From the NCBI GenBank assembly GCA_964640655.1, contig CAZXFT010000006.1, positions 62,001 to 126,000 of the forward strand: a DNA stretch of 64,000 nt, given 5' to 3'. Within the stretch, counting starts at the first letter, position 1, and each line of letters starts with the position of its first letter. This stretch comes from BJGO01 sp964640655 (GTDB taxonomy: Bacteria > Bacteroidota > Bacteroidia > Chitinophagales > UBA10324). Both the position numbers and the translations under genes were made by a program. The notes below the pieces were generated by a model that was not told the DNA's origin, made no database searches, and saw nothing but the letters and a program-made list of their open reading frames with translations. Below, one piece after another: positions 26,641 through 35,211 of this stretch.

Positions 26641-27918
26641 TTAAGAAAAAATTTTCAGATTTTCCATGTCAATCAATTGTTCACGCTCTGGTCCTATAGA
26701 AAGTAAAGCTACCTTAACATTGGTTTTAGCCTCAATATATTTTAAGTATTTGAGCAAAGCATCAGGCATGTGTGTGGTATTAAGTTCTTTTCCAGCCCAC
26801 CCTTCAACCCTCTCATAGAGTGGTTCTACCGGTGTGTTGCACAAATCATATGGCACTTCGTTAGTTTTGAAACCATCAATCTTGTATTGAGTGCATACTT
26901 CAATTTGTTTAAAAATTGAAAGAACATCTGCTTTTGTAATAATCAATTTGGTGGTGCCGCTCAACATAATGGTATAGTATAATACCGGAAGGTCTAACCA
27001 GCCGCAACGGCGCGGACGACCTGTGGTTGCGCCAAACTCTGCACCTTCTTTTCTGATCAGCTCCCCTGTTTCGTCGTGTAACTCTGTTGGAAAAGGCCCA
27101 CTACCTACCCTTGTACAATATGCTTTGGATATACCAAACACATCTCGGATGTGAGTGGGTGCAATGCCAAGACCTGTGCAAGCTGCAGCAGCCATAGTAT
27201 TGGAAGATGTAACAAAAGGATAAGTACCAAAATCGATATCGAGCATAGAGCCTTGGGCTCCTTCCGCTAATACATGTTCTCCTTTGCGAAGCAATTCATT
27301 TACATAATACTCGCCATTAACCAGATTTTGAGTACGCAGATGTTCAATACCTGCAAACCATTGCTGTTCCAATTCTTCGAGGTTGAACGAAAAATGATAT
27401 TGCTCGAGTAACCTGAGGTGCTTTTCTTTAAGTGCAGAGTATTTTTTCATAAACTCAGCGCTTTCAATATCACCTACCCTCAATCCGTTACGTCCTGTCT
27501 TATCCATATAAGCAGGACCAATTCCTTTTAAAGTAGAACCAATTTTATCGGCACCCTTTGACGCTTCAGATGCTGCATCCAGCATTCTGTGTGTTGGTAG
27601 AATGAGGTGTGCTTTACGAGCAATAAATAAACTCTTCTTCAGTTGGTTTCCCAGAGATTCCAGCTTAGTCATTTCCACTGATAAGGTGATTGGGTCTATC
27701 ACCACTCCGTTGCCTATAAGGTTTAGCATGCCCTCATTAAATATTCCTGAAGGCACTGTGTGCAATACAAATTTCTGTCCGTTTATTTTCAAAGTATGAC
27801 CTGCATTGGGTCCACCCTGAAAACGTGCAATCATAGAATAACGTGGAGCGAGGTAATCAACTATCTTACCTTTTCCTTCATCTCCCCATTGCAAACCAAT
27901 CAATACATCTACTGCCAT
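26641..27918 (-). CDS. purA: Adenylosuccinate synthetase
   Basis: This 425-residue enzyme makes adenylosuccinate from IMP, aspartate and GTP in AMP synthesis. Family motifs are present: DVLIGLQWGDEGKGKIVDYL at the N-terminus with the catalytic Asp, NAGHTLKINGQKFVLH, IGSTLKGIGPAYMDKTGRNG, and GATTGRPRRCGWLDLP. Length is normal. It is probably co-transcribed with the small charged-protein gene 60 nt downstream. Confidence 0.98.
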   Translation of the reverse strand: MAVDVLIGLQWGDEGKGKIVDYLAPRYSMIARFQGGPNAGHTLKINGQKFVLHTVPSGIFNEGMLNLIGNGVVIDPITLSVEMTKLESLGNQLKKSLFIARKAHLILPTHRMLDAASEASKGADKIGSTLKGIGPAYMDKTGRNGLRVGDIESAEFMKKYSALKEKHLRLLEQYHFSFNLEELEQQWFAGIEHLRTQNLVNGEYYVNELLRKGEHVLAEGAQGSMLDIDFGTYPFVTSSNTMAAAACTGLGIAPTHIRDVFGISKAYCTRVGSGPFPTELHDETGELIRKEGAEFGATTGRPRRCGWLDLPVLYYTIMLSGTTKLIITKADVLSIFKQIEVCTQYKIDGFKTNEVPYDLCNTPVEPLYERVEGWAGKELNTTHMPDALLKYLKYIEAKTNVKVALLSIGPEREQLIDMENLKIFS

Positions 27919-27982
27919 TGTTCTTTATTAAGCAGTAATATTAGCATGAAACTTTTTAGACTTGCACGACTTTTATAAACCG

Positions 27983-28330
27983 CTAATGATGATGACCCTG
28001 CTTCTGGCAACAAGCAGGTAATTTATGATACGCGTCATGATCAGCTTTAATATTATCAGCATCATAACCCAATTTTGAAATTGTCTGGCTGATGGCATCG
28101 GCACTTGACTTAGTATTGTTAAAAACAACTGTTATTTCGGCTGTTTTTACATCCAAGACAGCAGACTTAACACCTGCTATAGCCAGCACAGCATCTTCAA
28201 TACGTTTCTTACACATGTCGCATTGTGCAGAAGTTATAATGATGATGGTTTCTTTTTTCTTTTGGGCAAATGCATGCTCTCCTATTGTAAAAATGACAAG
28301 AAGAGCGAGTAATAGATTTTTTGTTTTCAT
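27983..28330 (-). CDS. Exported heavy-metal-associated (HMA) domain protein
   Basis: This 115-residue protein has a signal peptide (residues 1-22, ending AFAQ) and one HMA fold with the metal-binding Cys37-x-x-Cys40 (AQCDMCKKRIED). A C-terminal tail with PACCQKQGHHH adds possible ligands. HMA domains bind Cu(I) or similar soft metals, and this one would act in the periplasm. It lies 23 nt downstream of a TonB-dependent receptor gene that carries a Cys-Cys motif, suggesting a shared metal-handling role. Confidence 0.85.
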   Translation of the reverse strand: MKTKNLLLALLVIFTIGEHAFAQKKKETIIIITSAQCDMCKKRIEDAVLAIAGVKSAVLDVKTAEITVVFNNTKSSADAISQTISKLGYDADNIKADHDAYHKLPACCQKQGHHH

Positions 28331-28353
28331 GATTTTTTATTGATTGGTTAAAG

Positions 28354-30564
28354 TTATTTAAAAGAGTATCGAATTCCGGTGTAAACTATTCTGCCCATTA
28401 TTGGACCCCAGATCATGGCTGCGTCAAAGCCGTTATCGAATGGAGCATAAGGATTGATGATGGGGTTATTTTGTGTAAAGGCATTCAGATTTTCGCCACC
28501 CACATACCATTCCAGGTTTTTCAACTGATATGTTACCTGCGAAAGTACCCTGAAGTATGATGGTGAGTATTGCCTGTAATTCTCTCCGGTATAATTCAAA
28601 TTAGATGCTATGCGTTGCTCTCCTACCCACTGCACTGTGGCATCAATCTTCAGCTTTTTCTTAAACAAAGAATACGCAGCATTGAACATTCCGCGCCATT
28701 GAGGTGTGAATGGACGTTGTAACAATTCATTATGATAGGTAACCTGAACCTGATTCCATTTTATTGCGCTAAGTAAATTCAGATTCTTAACGGGCTCGTA
28801 TTGAACCTGAGCCTGTATACTGTTGGCATAAGAAACTCCTGATAAATTATAGAACCACAGTTGAGAATATGATTTATCAATATCCACTACAATCTGATTC
28901 AGGAACTGCGTCCTGTATGCATCAACCGAAACCTGTAATTCACGTTCATTGACATCAAAGTTCTGAGTGTAGTTGATGCCGTAGTTGAGTGCATATTCCG
29001 GTTGCAAAATTCCATCAATAATTATCTCGCGTGAGGACACCAGATAATTCAGATTTTCCTGAATAATGTTGGCAACACGCCAGCCGTATCCTGCTGATGC
29101 ACGAATAAAAGCTTCCTTGCCGAGTTTGTATCTCAGATGTATACGTGGTGCGGCATATATTCTTTGATTGTTATTGTAATAGTCAGCACGCAAGCCGGCA
29201 ATGATTGAAAATTTATCGCCATTATCGTATGTCCATTCTGCAAATAATCCGGGAATAACATCGGTTCGTGAAAGATTGATGCTGTCAATGTTTTGTGTGT
29301 AACTGCTATACATCAATCCACCACCGAAACGATAGATAATTTTCTCATTGCGTGGTAACAGCTGAAAGTTTGAATTCAGATATAGTGTTTGTTCATTGGC
29401 ATTATAAATTCTATTACCAATTTGAGTTTGCTGTTCATGATTTGCCAGGTTAATCTGCAAGCCTAACTCATTATTCTCATTGTGGAATAACTCCATGCAT
29501 GTTTTGGCAAAAACTTCTTCACGATGGTATCGTGTACGAAACAGATACTTCTGAAAAACAGCACCGTCCGGCAAATGATGTACGTGCTTCAAAGTATTAA
29601 ATGACTGTGCATCATCATAGTGAAATTTGAAACCAATATTCGTTTCCTTACCATGATTGCTGATGTGCTGCCAGCGATGAATTCCGGTGAATACATTGTA
29701 AACCGGATTATCCAGAAAACTATCTTTGTTAAAATCCATTTGTAATTGTGCCGAACTGCCATGCAGCATGGTCAGTGCTTTCCATTTTTTAAAATTATTC
29801 CTGAAATAAGTATTTAGTTCTAAGCGCTGCTGTGAATTGGCATAAAGATTCAACATAAACTTATCGGCATCGTATGGTTTGATAAGTTCCACATCAATCT
29901 GACCGGTAATGCCTTCGTAGCTGTTTGCTACCGAGCCGGGACCTTTGCGTATGTATATGTTGTGAATAAATGGACCGGGCATTGCAGTTAATCCAGTAAT
30001 AATATTCAATCCTCTTAAATCAGGAATCATATCCGTAAGCATTTGAACATAAATACCTGAAAGACCAAGCATTTGAATTTGTCTTTGACCGGTAACCGCA
30101 TCAGCACTGCTGCCGTCAATTGTTGGATTACTTTCAAAACTCTCTGCCAGATTGCAACAGGCGTTTTTCTTTAAACCTTCAGAAGTAATCACTTCAGTCT
30201 TAAGAGTTTGAATGCTTGATATGTAAGACTCGTCGAGCTTACCTGTAATAATGACACCACTGAGTTGTGTGATATCCTGTAAGGTGATGTTGAGGTTATC
30301 GGGTACCAGAAATATGGTATCAGTTTTATATCCCGGATATGAACAGATAACGATGTCGTATTCCTCCGGCAGTTGAATAGAATAAAATCCGGTACTGTCG
30401 CTGTAAGTAAAAAATTTATTGTCTGCGGTATGGATTGATGCAAGATACAGTTTGTTGAGTTGCTGACCACTACTGCCTTGCACTACACCGGAGTATGTTG
30501 TTTGAGCATAGCTAAATGCGATGCTCCAAGTAATTATTGTGGTAAAAATTGAAATGAATTTCAT
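28354..30564 (-). CDS. TonB-dependent receptor, probably metal-related
   Basis: This 736-residue outer-membrane receptor has a signal peptide (residues 1-20), a carboxypeptidase-like regulatory domain (about 21-95) and a plug domain. The plug has GVIITGKLDES, NACCNLAESFESNPTIDG and DAVTGQRQIQMLGLSGIYVQ. A roughly 500-residue barrel follows, ending in TGIRYSFK. The adjacent cysteine pair in the plug is typical of the receptor group found with copper/HMA genes in Bacteroidota. It is flanked by an HYC_CC_PP gene upstream and an HMA gene downstream. The substrate is inferred to be a soft metal such as copper. Confidence 0.9.
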   Translation of the reverse strand: MKFISIFTTIITWSIAFSYAQTTYSGVVQGSSGQQLNKLYLASIHTADNKFFTYSDSTGFYSIQLPEEYDIVICSYPGYKTDTIFLVPDNLNITLQDITQLSGVIITGKLDESYISSIQTLKTEVITSEGLKKNACCNLAESFESNPTIDGSSADAVTGQRQIQMLGLSGIYVQMLTDMIPDLRGLNIITGLTAMPGPFIHNIYIRKGPGSVANSYEGITGQIDVELIKPYDADKFMLNLYANSQQRLELNTYFRNNFKKWKALTMLHGSSAQLQMDFNKDSFLDNPVYNVFTGIHRWQHISNHGKETNIGFKFHYDDAQSFNTLKHVHHLPDGAVFQKYLFRTRYHREEVFAKTCMELFHNENNELGLQINLANHEQQTQIGNRIYNANEQTLYLNSNFQLLPRNEKIIYRFGGGLMYSSYTQNIDSINLSRTDVIPGLFAEWTYDNGDKFSIIAGLRADYYNNNQRIYAAPRIHLRYKLGKEAFIRASAGYGWRVANIIQENLNYLVSSREIIIDGILQPEYALNYGINYTQNFDVNERELQVSVDAYRTQFLNQIVVDIDKSYSQLWFYNLSGVSYANSIQAQVQYEPVKNLNLLSAIKWNQVQVTYHNELLQRPFTPQWRGMFNAAYSLFKKKLKIDATVQWVGEQRIASNLNYTGENYRQYSPSYFRVLSQVTYQLKNLEWYVGGENLNAFTQNNPIINPYAPFDNGFDAAMIWGPIMGRIVYTGIRYSFK

Positions 30565-30624
30565 CAGAAATGATTTTTAGTAATGAATGAAATGAAAGCG
30601 GAATAATTATCACGCATCAATTCA

Positions 30625-30978
30625 TCACAACCTAAACACCTGAATGTATATGAGATAGTTTTCTCCATGTAGAACAGGCGGAGAAGTGTCACAAGCAAAA
30701 CAAAAATCAACACATTCAACGGATTGAACCGTTTGGTAAAACAAATCGGTTGAGAGGATTATAAACTCTGATAAAAACTGTACAAAATGATGAGTCAGCT
30801 GAAATACTGTATCCAGCTTTGAATAATACATGTGTGTTTCACATTTCTTTTTGGAATCGCAGCAGGCATGTGTTTCTTCAATGACTGAAATGCCGCAACA
30901 ACAATGATACAATGCTATACCATTAGTGGCAAGGGTAAAAACAATTAAGGTTAATATGACCAATGCTTTGCGCAACAC
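30625..30978 (-). CDS. HYC_CC_PP family exported protein
   Basis: This 117-residue protein has an N-terminal signal/membrane segment, then the three short motifs that name the family: ALYHCCCG, THACCDSKKKC and TSPPVLHG. The many cysteines and histidines suggest metal binding. This family commonly sits in front of TonB receptors and HMA proteins in Bacteroidota, as here. It is the first gene of the set, 60 nt before the receptor. The biochemical role is not established. Confidence 0.82.
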   Translation of the reverse strand: MLRKALVILTLIVFTLATNGIALYHCCCGISVIEETHACCDSKKKCETHMYYSKLDTVFQLTHHFVQFLSEFIILSTDLFYQTVQSVECVDFCFACDTSPPVLHGENYLIYIQVFRL

Positions 30979-31016
30979 AATACAAAAGTATCACATCTAT
31001 CCGGAATTGTATTTAA

Positions 31017-31886
31017 TTAGTGTTTCAACACCTCGTAGTCTTTATACAACGTCAGCAGTTTTGTATAAATAACTGCTTGGCGAAAGTCTTTTCTTTCCTG
31101 AGCAATAGACTTTGCACGTTTAAAGCCTCCGGTGTAATACCTGAAATAAATGGGAAATACGGTTGTAAATCCTTCGAGTACACCTACTGTAACTATGCTG
31201 CGGGCTGTGAAAAAAAAGAATAGAGAAGTTATGGTGAGCGAGTTCAAACCATTTTTAATATCACCTGCATAAAATTGACCCGTACCCGGAACAATCATAG
31301 ATAGTATCATCGCCGTGTTCGGGTTCAATTTATTAACGTGTTGGAGTTCACGCCATATCTTATTATAACGCTCATACAACACCGGAGAACTTACAGAATC
31401 AAAAAGTGATGAGAAAAACCGCTCTGCCTGTTCAAAATCGTTGAGCCCATAATAAATACAGGCCTGATATAATTGAGTTTGTCTTTTTTCCTTTTCAGTA
31501 TCATTATTCACAGCATATATATCCTGCAATGCCAGCATGTAATCTTTACTTATAATTAAGTTTTCTGCACGCTTCATCAGCAGTGCGTCTTTAAGACTGT
31601 CGTTATCAGTAGTGAAAAATGCCATATCATAATAGGCATTTGCTTTTCGCAAGCTATCCAAAGCGTTAAAGCAATCTCCAATTCTGATTAAGCAAGCAGT
31701 ATTTACATCTCCGGGACTAAATAGTAAAACTCGCTGATAATGAATCACCGCACGCTGAAACTGTCTCTGAGCGAAAAGATGATCAGCATAATCCAGCGTT
31801 TGCCGAACATCCTGCGCCGCAGCAGTGAGGCTAATAAGAACCGAGAGAGATATAAATCTGCCTGCTCTTTTTAATAAGTTCATCAT
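31017..31886 (-). CDS. Exported TPR protein with C-terminal membrane domain (second paralogue)
   Basis: The start at 31884-31886 (MMNLLKRAGRFISLSVLISL) supplies a signal peptide ending TAAAQ and gives 289 residues. The longer frame back to 31997 adds an unlikely leader. TPR-like helices occupy the middle (YADHLFAQRQFQRAVIHYQR and onward). The C-terminal part carries IVPGTGQFYAGDIKNGLNSL followed by hydrophobic segments. The same PGxGxxYxGxxKxGxxSL pattern occurs in the preceding gene, which it overlaps by about 56 nt. Function is unknown. Confidence 0.75.
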   Translation of the reverse strand: MMNLLKRAGRFISLSVLISLTAAAQDVRQTLDYADHLFAQRQFQRAVIHYQRVLLFSPGDVNTACLIRIGDCFNALDSLRKANAYYDMAFFTTDNDSLKDALLMKRAENLIISKDYMLALQDIYAVNNDTEKEKRQTQLYQACIYYGLNDFEQAERFFSSLFDSVSSPVLYERYNKIWRELQHVNKLNPNTAMILSMIVPGTGQFYAGDIKNGLNSLTITSLFFFFTARSIVTVGVLEGFTTVFPIYFRYYTGGFKRAKSIAQERKDFRQAVIYTKLLTLYKDYEVLKH

Positions 31887-32658
31887 TTTTTGTTCGGTTA
31901 AATTTCTGTGCTGATTTGGCAGAGCCATAAATATTTCCAAGGTAAAATCCGGTGGAGAGACCGCCGAAAATCCAAAACTTTGCACTTTCAAAACCATTAC
32001 GATTATAGCCTCTATATGCCTGAAATGAAGTGGCAGAAAGCATAATCAAACTAATAGCTCCGTCTTTCCAGTTTCCTGTATAAACTTTTCCGCTGCCGGG
32101 TATAATTGCAGACATTGCACCGGCAACAAACCCTGAACGATGCTTGACTTGCCTGCTTTGTTCCACTAACTTATCGAATGGTTCAAACAACAGTGTATTC
32201 ATTGAATGTGAATCTGAATAAATCCGTTGAACTTCTTTCCAGTCAGATTTCTGAAAGGCATATTGTAAATTCATCAATCGTTTTAAGGTATCGTTAGAGA
32301 TTTGTGAAGCAAACAAACCGAGTGTTTCACTCTTCTTCCCAACCAATAGTTTTGAATGCAACATAGCGGCGGTTTGGTTGGAGAATTTGTCTTGATCAAA
32401 CAAACGATTGGAAGCGGCTATGCCTTCATCATATTTAGAAGCACGCAGACAGGAACTCAGTAAAAAGTACTTGGCTGTATCATTTTGTTTGTTAAGGAAT
32501 ATGGCTCGTTCAAATTCATCTATTGCGGCTACATATTGACCGGAGAAATACAAATAACGGGCAAACTGCATAGTATGATTTTCATCGAACAAATCAGTTT
32601 GTTGTGCGTGAGAAAATAAAGAGATGAAAGTAAGTATGAATAACGCGCCGTATTTCAT
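31831..32658 (-). CDS. Exported TPR protein with C-terminal membrane domain (first paralogue)
   Basis: This 275-residue protein has a signal peptide (residues 1-18, ending SHAQQ) and TPR-like helices (MQFARYLYFSGQYVAAIDEF and following). The C-terminal domain has AIIPGSGKVYTGNWKDGAIS, then two hydrophobic segments and a basic end. It starts with a 4-nt ATGA overlap with yidD and ends inside its paralogue. The domain resembles the small membrane module seen in DUF5683-type proteins, but the assignment is tentative. Confidence 0.75.
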   Translation of the reverse strand: MKYGALFILTFISLFSHAQQTDLFDENHTMQFARYLYFSGQYVAAIDEFERAIFLNKQNDTAKYFLLSSCLRASKYDEGIAASNRLFDQDKFSNQTAAMLHSKLLVGKKSETLGLFASQISNDTLKRLMNLQYAFQKSDWKEVQRIYSDSHSMNTLLFEPFDKLVEQSRQVKHRSGFVAGAMSAIIPGSGKVYTGNWKDGAISLIMLSATSFQAYRGYNRNGFESAKFWIFGGLSTGFYLGNIYGSAKSAQKFNRTKNDELIKKSRQIYISLGSY

Positions 32659-33032
32659 TCCACAGGGTCAATAAATAATTGTCGTTTATAATCGTAAGGA
32701 TATTTATCAGGATTTAATCCATTGCAACGTGTTAATCTGTCGAAGGTCATCAGCGAACCTAAAACGACACCTTTCTTATTGATGGCCTGCAAGGCATACT
32801 CTGAGCAGGATGGCGTAAAGGTGCAACTGGAGCCATCTTGCGAAGAGATAACACTTTTGTAAAGAATAAATAATGTAGTTAATGTAACTGTAACTTCATT
32901 AGTAGCGTTCCTTAAACTAAAATGATGATGATGCTTGTGCGTGTCAGCAGCATGCATAAGTCGATCAACATCCTGAGCCTGAGAAAAGCAGGAAAGACTA
33001 ATAAGCGCTGGTGTTATAATTATAAATTTCAT
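32655..33032 (-). CDS. yidD: YidD-domain protein with signal peptide
   Basis: This 125-residue protein has an N-terminal signal peptide (ending SQAQD near residue 20) and a histidine-rich stretch (HKHHHH at 33-38). A YidD domain follows: LYKSVISSQ, Cys70-TFTPS-Cys76-SEYALQAI, and RLTRC with Cys103. Classical YidD is a short cytoplasmic, membrane-attached helper of YidC-dependent insertion with no signal peptide. The exported form here is embedded between exported proteins, which suggests a different site of action. It overlaps the gene before it by 35 nt and the gene after it by 4 nt. Confidence 0.85.
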   Translation of the reverse strand: MKFIIITPALISLSCFSQAQDVDRLMHAADTHKHHHHFSLRNATNEVTVTLTTLFILYKSVISSQDGSSCTFTPSCSEYALQAINKKGVVLGSLMTFDRLTRCNGLNPDKYPYDYKRQLFIDPVE

Positions 33033-33684
33033 TTTCGTTGGTGGCGTTCACTACAATGTTCTTATAGGTAGTTACCTTGTAATATTCTTTTCCGTTGATG
33101 TAGTTTATCTGAGTAATCTGTGTAGGAAAATTCAGTCCGTTGACCGTTATATAATCTGTAAAAAACTGCTTCGATAAAATGTTGTCCTTATTATCGAAGA
33201 AAATTAATCCATGGAGCATTCTTTTCTTTTGCGAGATAAGTATTTTGCCGGTAAGTTCTTTCAGTTTGGTTGTAGAAGGCTCCCACGTGGATATTACCAG
33301 GCTGTCCTCTTTAGATACATCTGTGAGTATAAAAATTCCATTGGAGTTTAAACCGTAATTGGAAAGATTACTCGACAATGCAAGATTGAAGATTGAGAAC
33401 TGCAACAGGTTAACGGCTTTTTTCTTTTCTGAAAGTTTGTTGTCTTTTATTTCATAGAAAAATGAATCAGATAATACCTGAAACAGTTTCTTTGGAAAAG
33501 AAATATTGTAAACCAACTTCTTGGTGTTCTTATCAAAATAAACAGTACCCATAGTCAGGTTGGATGTACCATCCGGTAAGTTTTCTTTGATGCTAAACCC
33601 GGTTTTTATACGATAGTGTTGCTGTGCATTAGTTACGGAGAAAATGCATAATAAAATAAGTATTGCAGTGAGGTTCTTAAACAT
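32998..33684 (-). CDS. Exported protein, possibly LolA/LppX-like fold
   Basis: From the ATG at 33682-33684 (MFKNLTAILILLCIFSVTNA) this is a 228-residue secreted protein. The longer frame would start inside a neighbouring terminator and is rejected. The body is beta-rich with TMGTVYFDKNTKKLVYNISF, SDSFFYEIKDNKL and GLNFPTQITQINYINGKEYY, resembling the half-barrel lipoprotein carriers LolA and outer-membrane lipoprotein-sorting proteins. This is a fold guess from strand pattern only. It is the first gene of a four-gene overlapping set with yidD and two TPR proteins. Confidence 0.68.
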   Translation of the reverse strand: MFKNLTAILILLCIFSVTNAQQHYRIKTGFSIKENLPDGTSNLTMGTVYFDKNTKKLVYNISFPKKLFQVLSDSFFYEIKDNKLSEKKKAVNLLQFSIFNLALSSNLSNYGLNSNGIFILTDVSKEDSLVISTWEPSTTKLKELTGKILISQKKRMLHGLIFFDNKDNILSKQFFTDYITVNGLNFPTQITQINYINGKEYYKVTTYKNIVVNATNENEIYNYNTSAY

Positions 33685-33717
33685 AGGTGCTTTTTTGCAC
33701 GGGCTTGCAAATATGGT

Positions 33718-33752
33718 GCAAAAAAAATGTCCGGCACTGTGGCCGGACATTT
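33718..33752 (-). terminator. Intrinsic terminator of the small two-helix protein gene
   Basis: AAATGTCCGGC (33725-33735) pairs perfectly with GCCGGACATTT (33742-33752), an 11-bp stem with a 6-nt loop. On the minus strand a run of T follows. It begins about 23 nt after the stop of the upstream gene and lies 34 nt before the next start. Confidence 0.9.
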
Positions 33753-33774
33753 AATATGCTTTGACTAAAATCTA

Positions 33775-34239
33775 CTAATCTACGCTGGAAGCCCAGAAAG
33801 CTGAACCACCGAAGATCAACACTACGAAGATGATATACAGCAAGAAGCCGCCAACCCATCCAACTAAGCAACCATAAAGGGCTTTTTTGGTTTCATCAGA
33901 ATCTTGAGTAACTAAATAAGTAATCAGGATACCAATCCATCCAAGTACACAACCCCAGATGAATGAAGGAATGCCTAAAGCACCTTCTGTTAATGCAGAT
34001 AAAGTTGATGTTGATTCAGTTAAGTTAACGCCATTGATAATGTCGTTGTTTTCAGTTTGCAACTGATCCAATGTAACACCCTCATGAGAAGCTACATAGT
34101 TTTCTACTTGAGATAACTGATTCATTTCGGCATTCACTTTGTTTTTGTTCAATTGGAACAATGATGCATTTCCTGCTGATGCACTAAAGATAACGCAGGA
34201 GCTTGCTACAAAAGCAAGTAAAAGAGATTTGATTTTCAT
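33775..34239 (-). CDS. Small exported/membrane protein with repeated GCxxGWxG motif
   Basis: This 154-residue protein has a signal peptide (residues 1-22, ending SASAG) and a polar helical region (about 28-80). Two C-terminal membrane helices are each introduced by a near-identical motif: GCVLGWIGILITYLV and GCLVGWVGGFLLYII. A charged loop (TQDSDETKKAL) lies between them. It forms its own transcription unit with a strong terminator. Similar glycine-rich two-helix proteins are widespread in Bacteroidota, without a known role that I can name. Confidence 0.75.
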   Translation of the reverse strand: MKIKSLLLAFVASSCVIFSASAGNASLFQLNKNKVNAEMNQLSQVENYVASHEGVTLDQLQTENNDIINGVNLTESTSTLSALTEGALGIPSFIWGCVLGWIGILITYLVTQDSDETKKALYGCLVGWVGGFLLYIIFVVLIFGGSAFWASSVD

Positions 34240-34313
34240 AGATATTTGTTTGAGGTTTTAATTAGTAATGTGACAAAAGTATTGAATCAGATTAAAAAAA
34301 CAACTTTTTCTTC

Positions 34314-35189
34314 TCACAATGCAGAAGTTTCTGCTTCGCGAACGATTTTTTTCACCAAACCCTGTAACACATTTCCCTGCCCACATTCAATAAATGAACG
34401 CGCGCCATCATTGAACATATGCTGAACACTTTGTGTCCATCTGACAGGGGCAGTTAACTGAGCTATTAAATTTTGTTTGATGATGTTTTCATTCCTAACC
34501 GGTTCGGCATTTACATTTTGATACACCGGGCAAACAGGTTTTGAAAAATCTGTAGACTCAATGGCTTGTTGCAACTCAATACGTGCAGGCTCCATTAACG
34601 GTGAATGGAATGCTCCGCCAACATTTAAGACAAGCGCTCGTTTGGCTCCGGCTGCCTTCATTGCCTCGCAGGCTTTGTTAACACTTTCCAATGAACCGCT
34701 GATCACCAACTGACCGGGACAATTATAATTTGCGGGAACCACAACACCATTTGTCTGAGCACATATTTCTTCCACCTTAGCATCATCTAATCCTAGTATG
34801 GCAGCCATTGTTGAAGGCTGCAACTCACAGGCTTTTTGCATGGCCAATGCTCTTTTACTTACGAGTACCAAAGCATCATCAAATGTTAATGTTTTATTAG
34901 CAACCAATGCAGAAAACTCGCCGAGAGAATGCCCTGCAACCATATCAGGTTTAAAAGAATCGCCGGAAACTATGGCTTTGATAACTGAATGCACAAAGAT
35001 AGCAGGTTGAGTAACCCTAGTTTGTTTCAAATCATCTTCGCTACCATTAAACATAATGTCTGTTAATCGGAAACCTAGAATGTCATTGGCTTTTTCAAAA
35101 TATTCTTTGGCTAAAGGATTGGTTTCATAAAGTTCCTTGCCCATACCGGGGGTTTGAGATCCTTGTCCGGGAAAAATGTATGCTTTCAT
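34314..35189 (-). CDS. fabD: Malonyl-CoA:ACP transacylase
   Basis: This 291-residue enzyme moves the malonyl group from CoA to acyl carrier protein in fatty-acid synthesis. The N-terminal FPGQGSQTPGMGKELYE, the nucleophile elbow AGHSLGE (Ser88) and GGAFHSPLM with the catalytic His near 199 are all present. Length is normal. It lies 22 nt downstream of the PTPS/QueD-type gene on the same strand. Other fab genes are not adjacent. Confidence 0.97.
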   Translation of the reverse strand: MKAYIFPGQGSQTPGMGKELYETNPLAKEYFEKANDILGFRLTDIMFNGSEDDLKQTRVTQPAIFVHSVIKAIVSGDSFKPDMVAGHSLGEFSALVANKTLTFDDALVLVSKRALAMQKACELQPSTMAAILGLDDAKVEEICAQTNGVVVPANYNCPGQLVISGSLESVNKACEAMKAAGAKRALVLNVGGAFHSPLMEPARIELQQAIESTDFSKPVCPVYQNVNAEPVRNENIIKQNLIAQLTAPVRWTQSVQHMFNDGARSFIECGQGNVLQGLVKKIVREAETSAL

Positions 35190-35211
35190 AGTTTAGATTT
35201 AATAAATGAAT

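Noticed and set aside
26634..26645. Palindrome TTTCTTAAGAAA at the purA stop
   Set aside because: It has no loop and no T tract in the right place, so it does not look like a terminator. It may be chance in AT-rich DNA.
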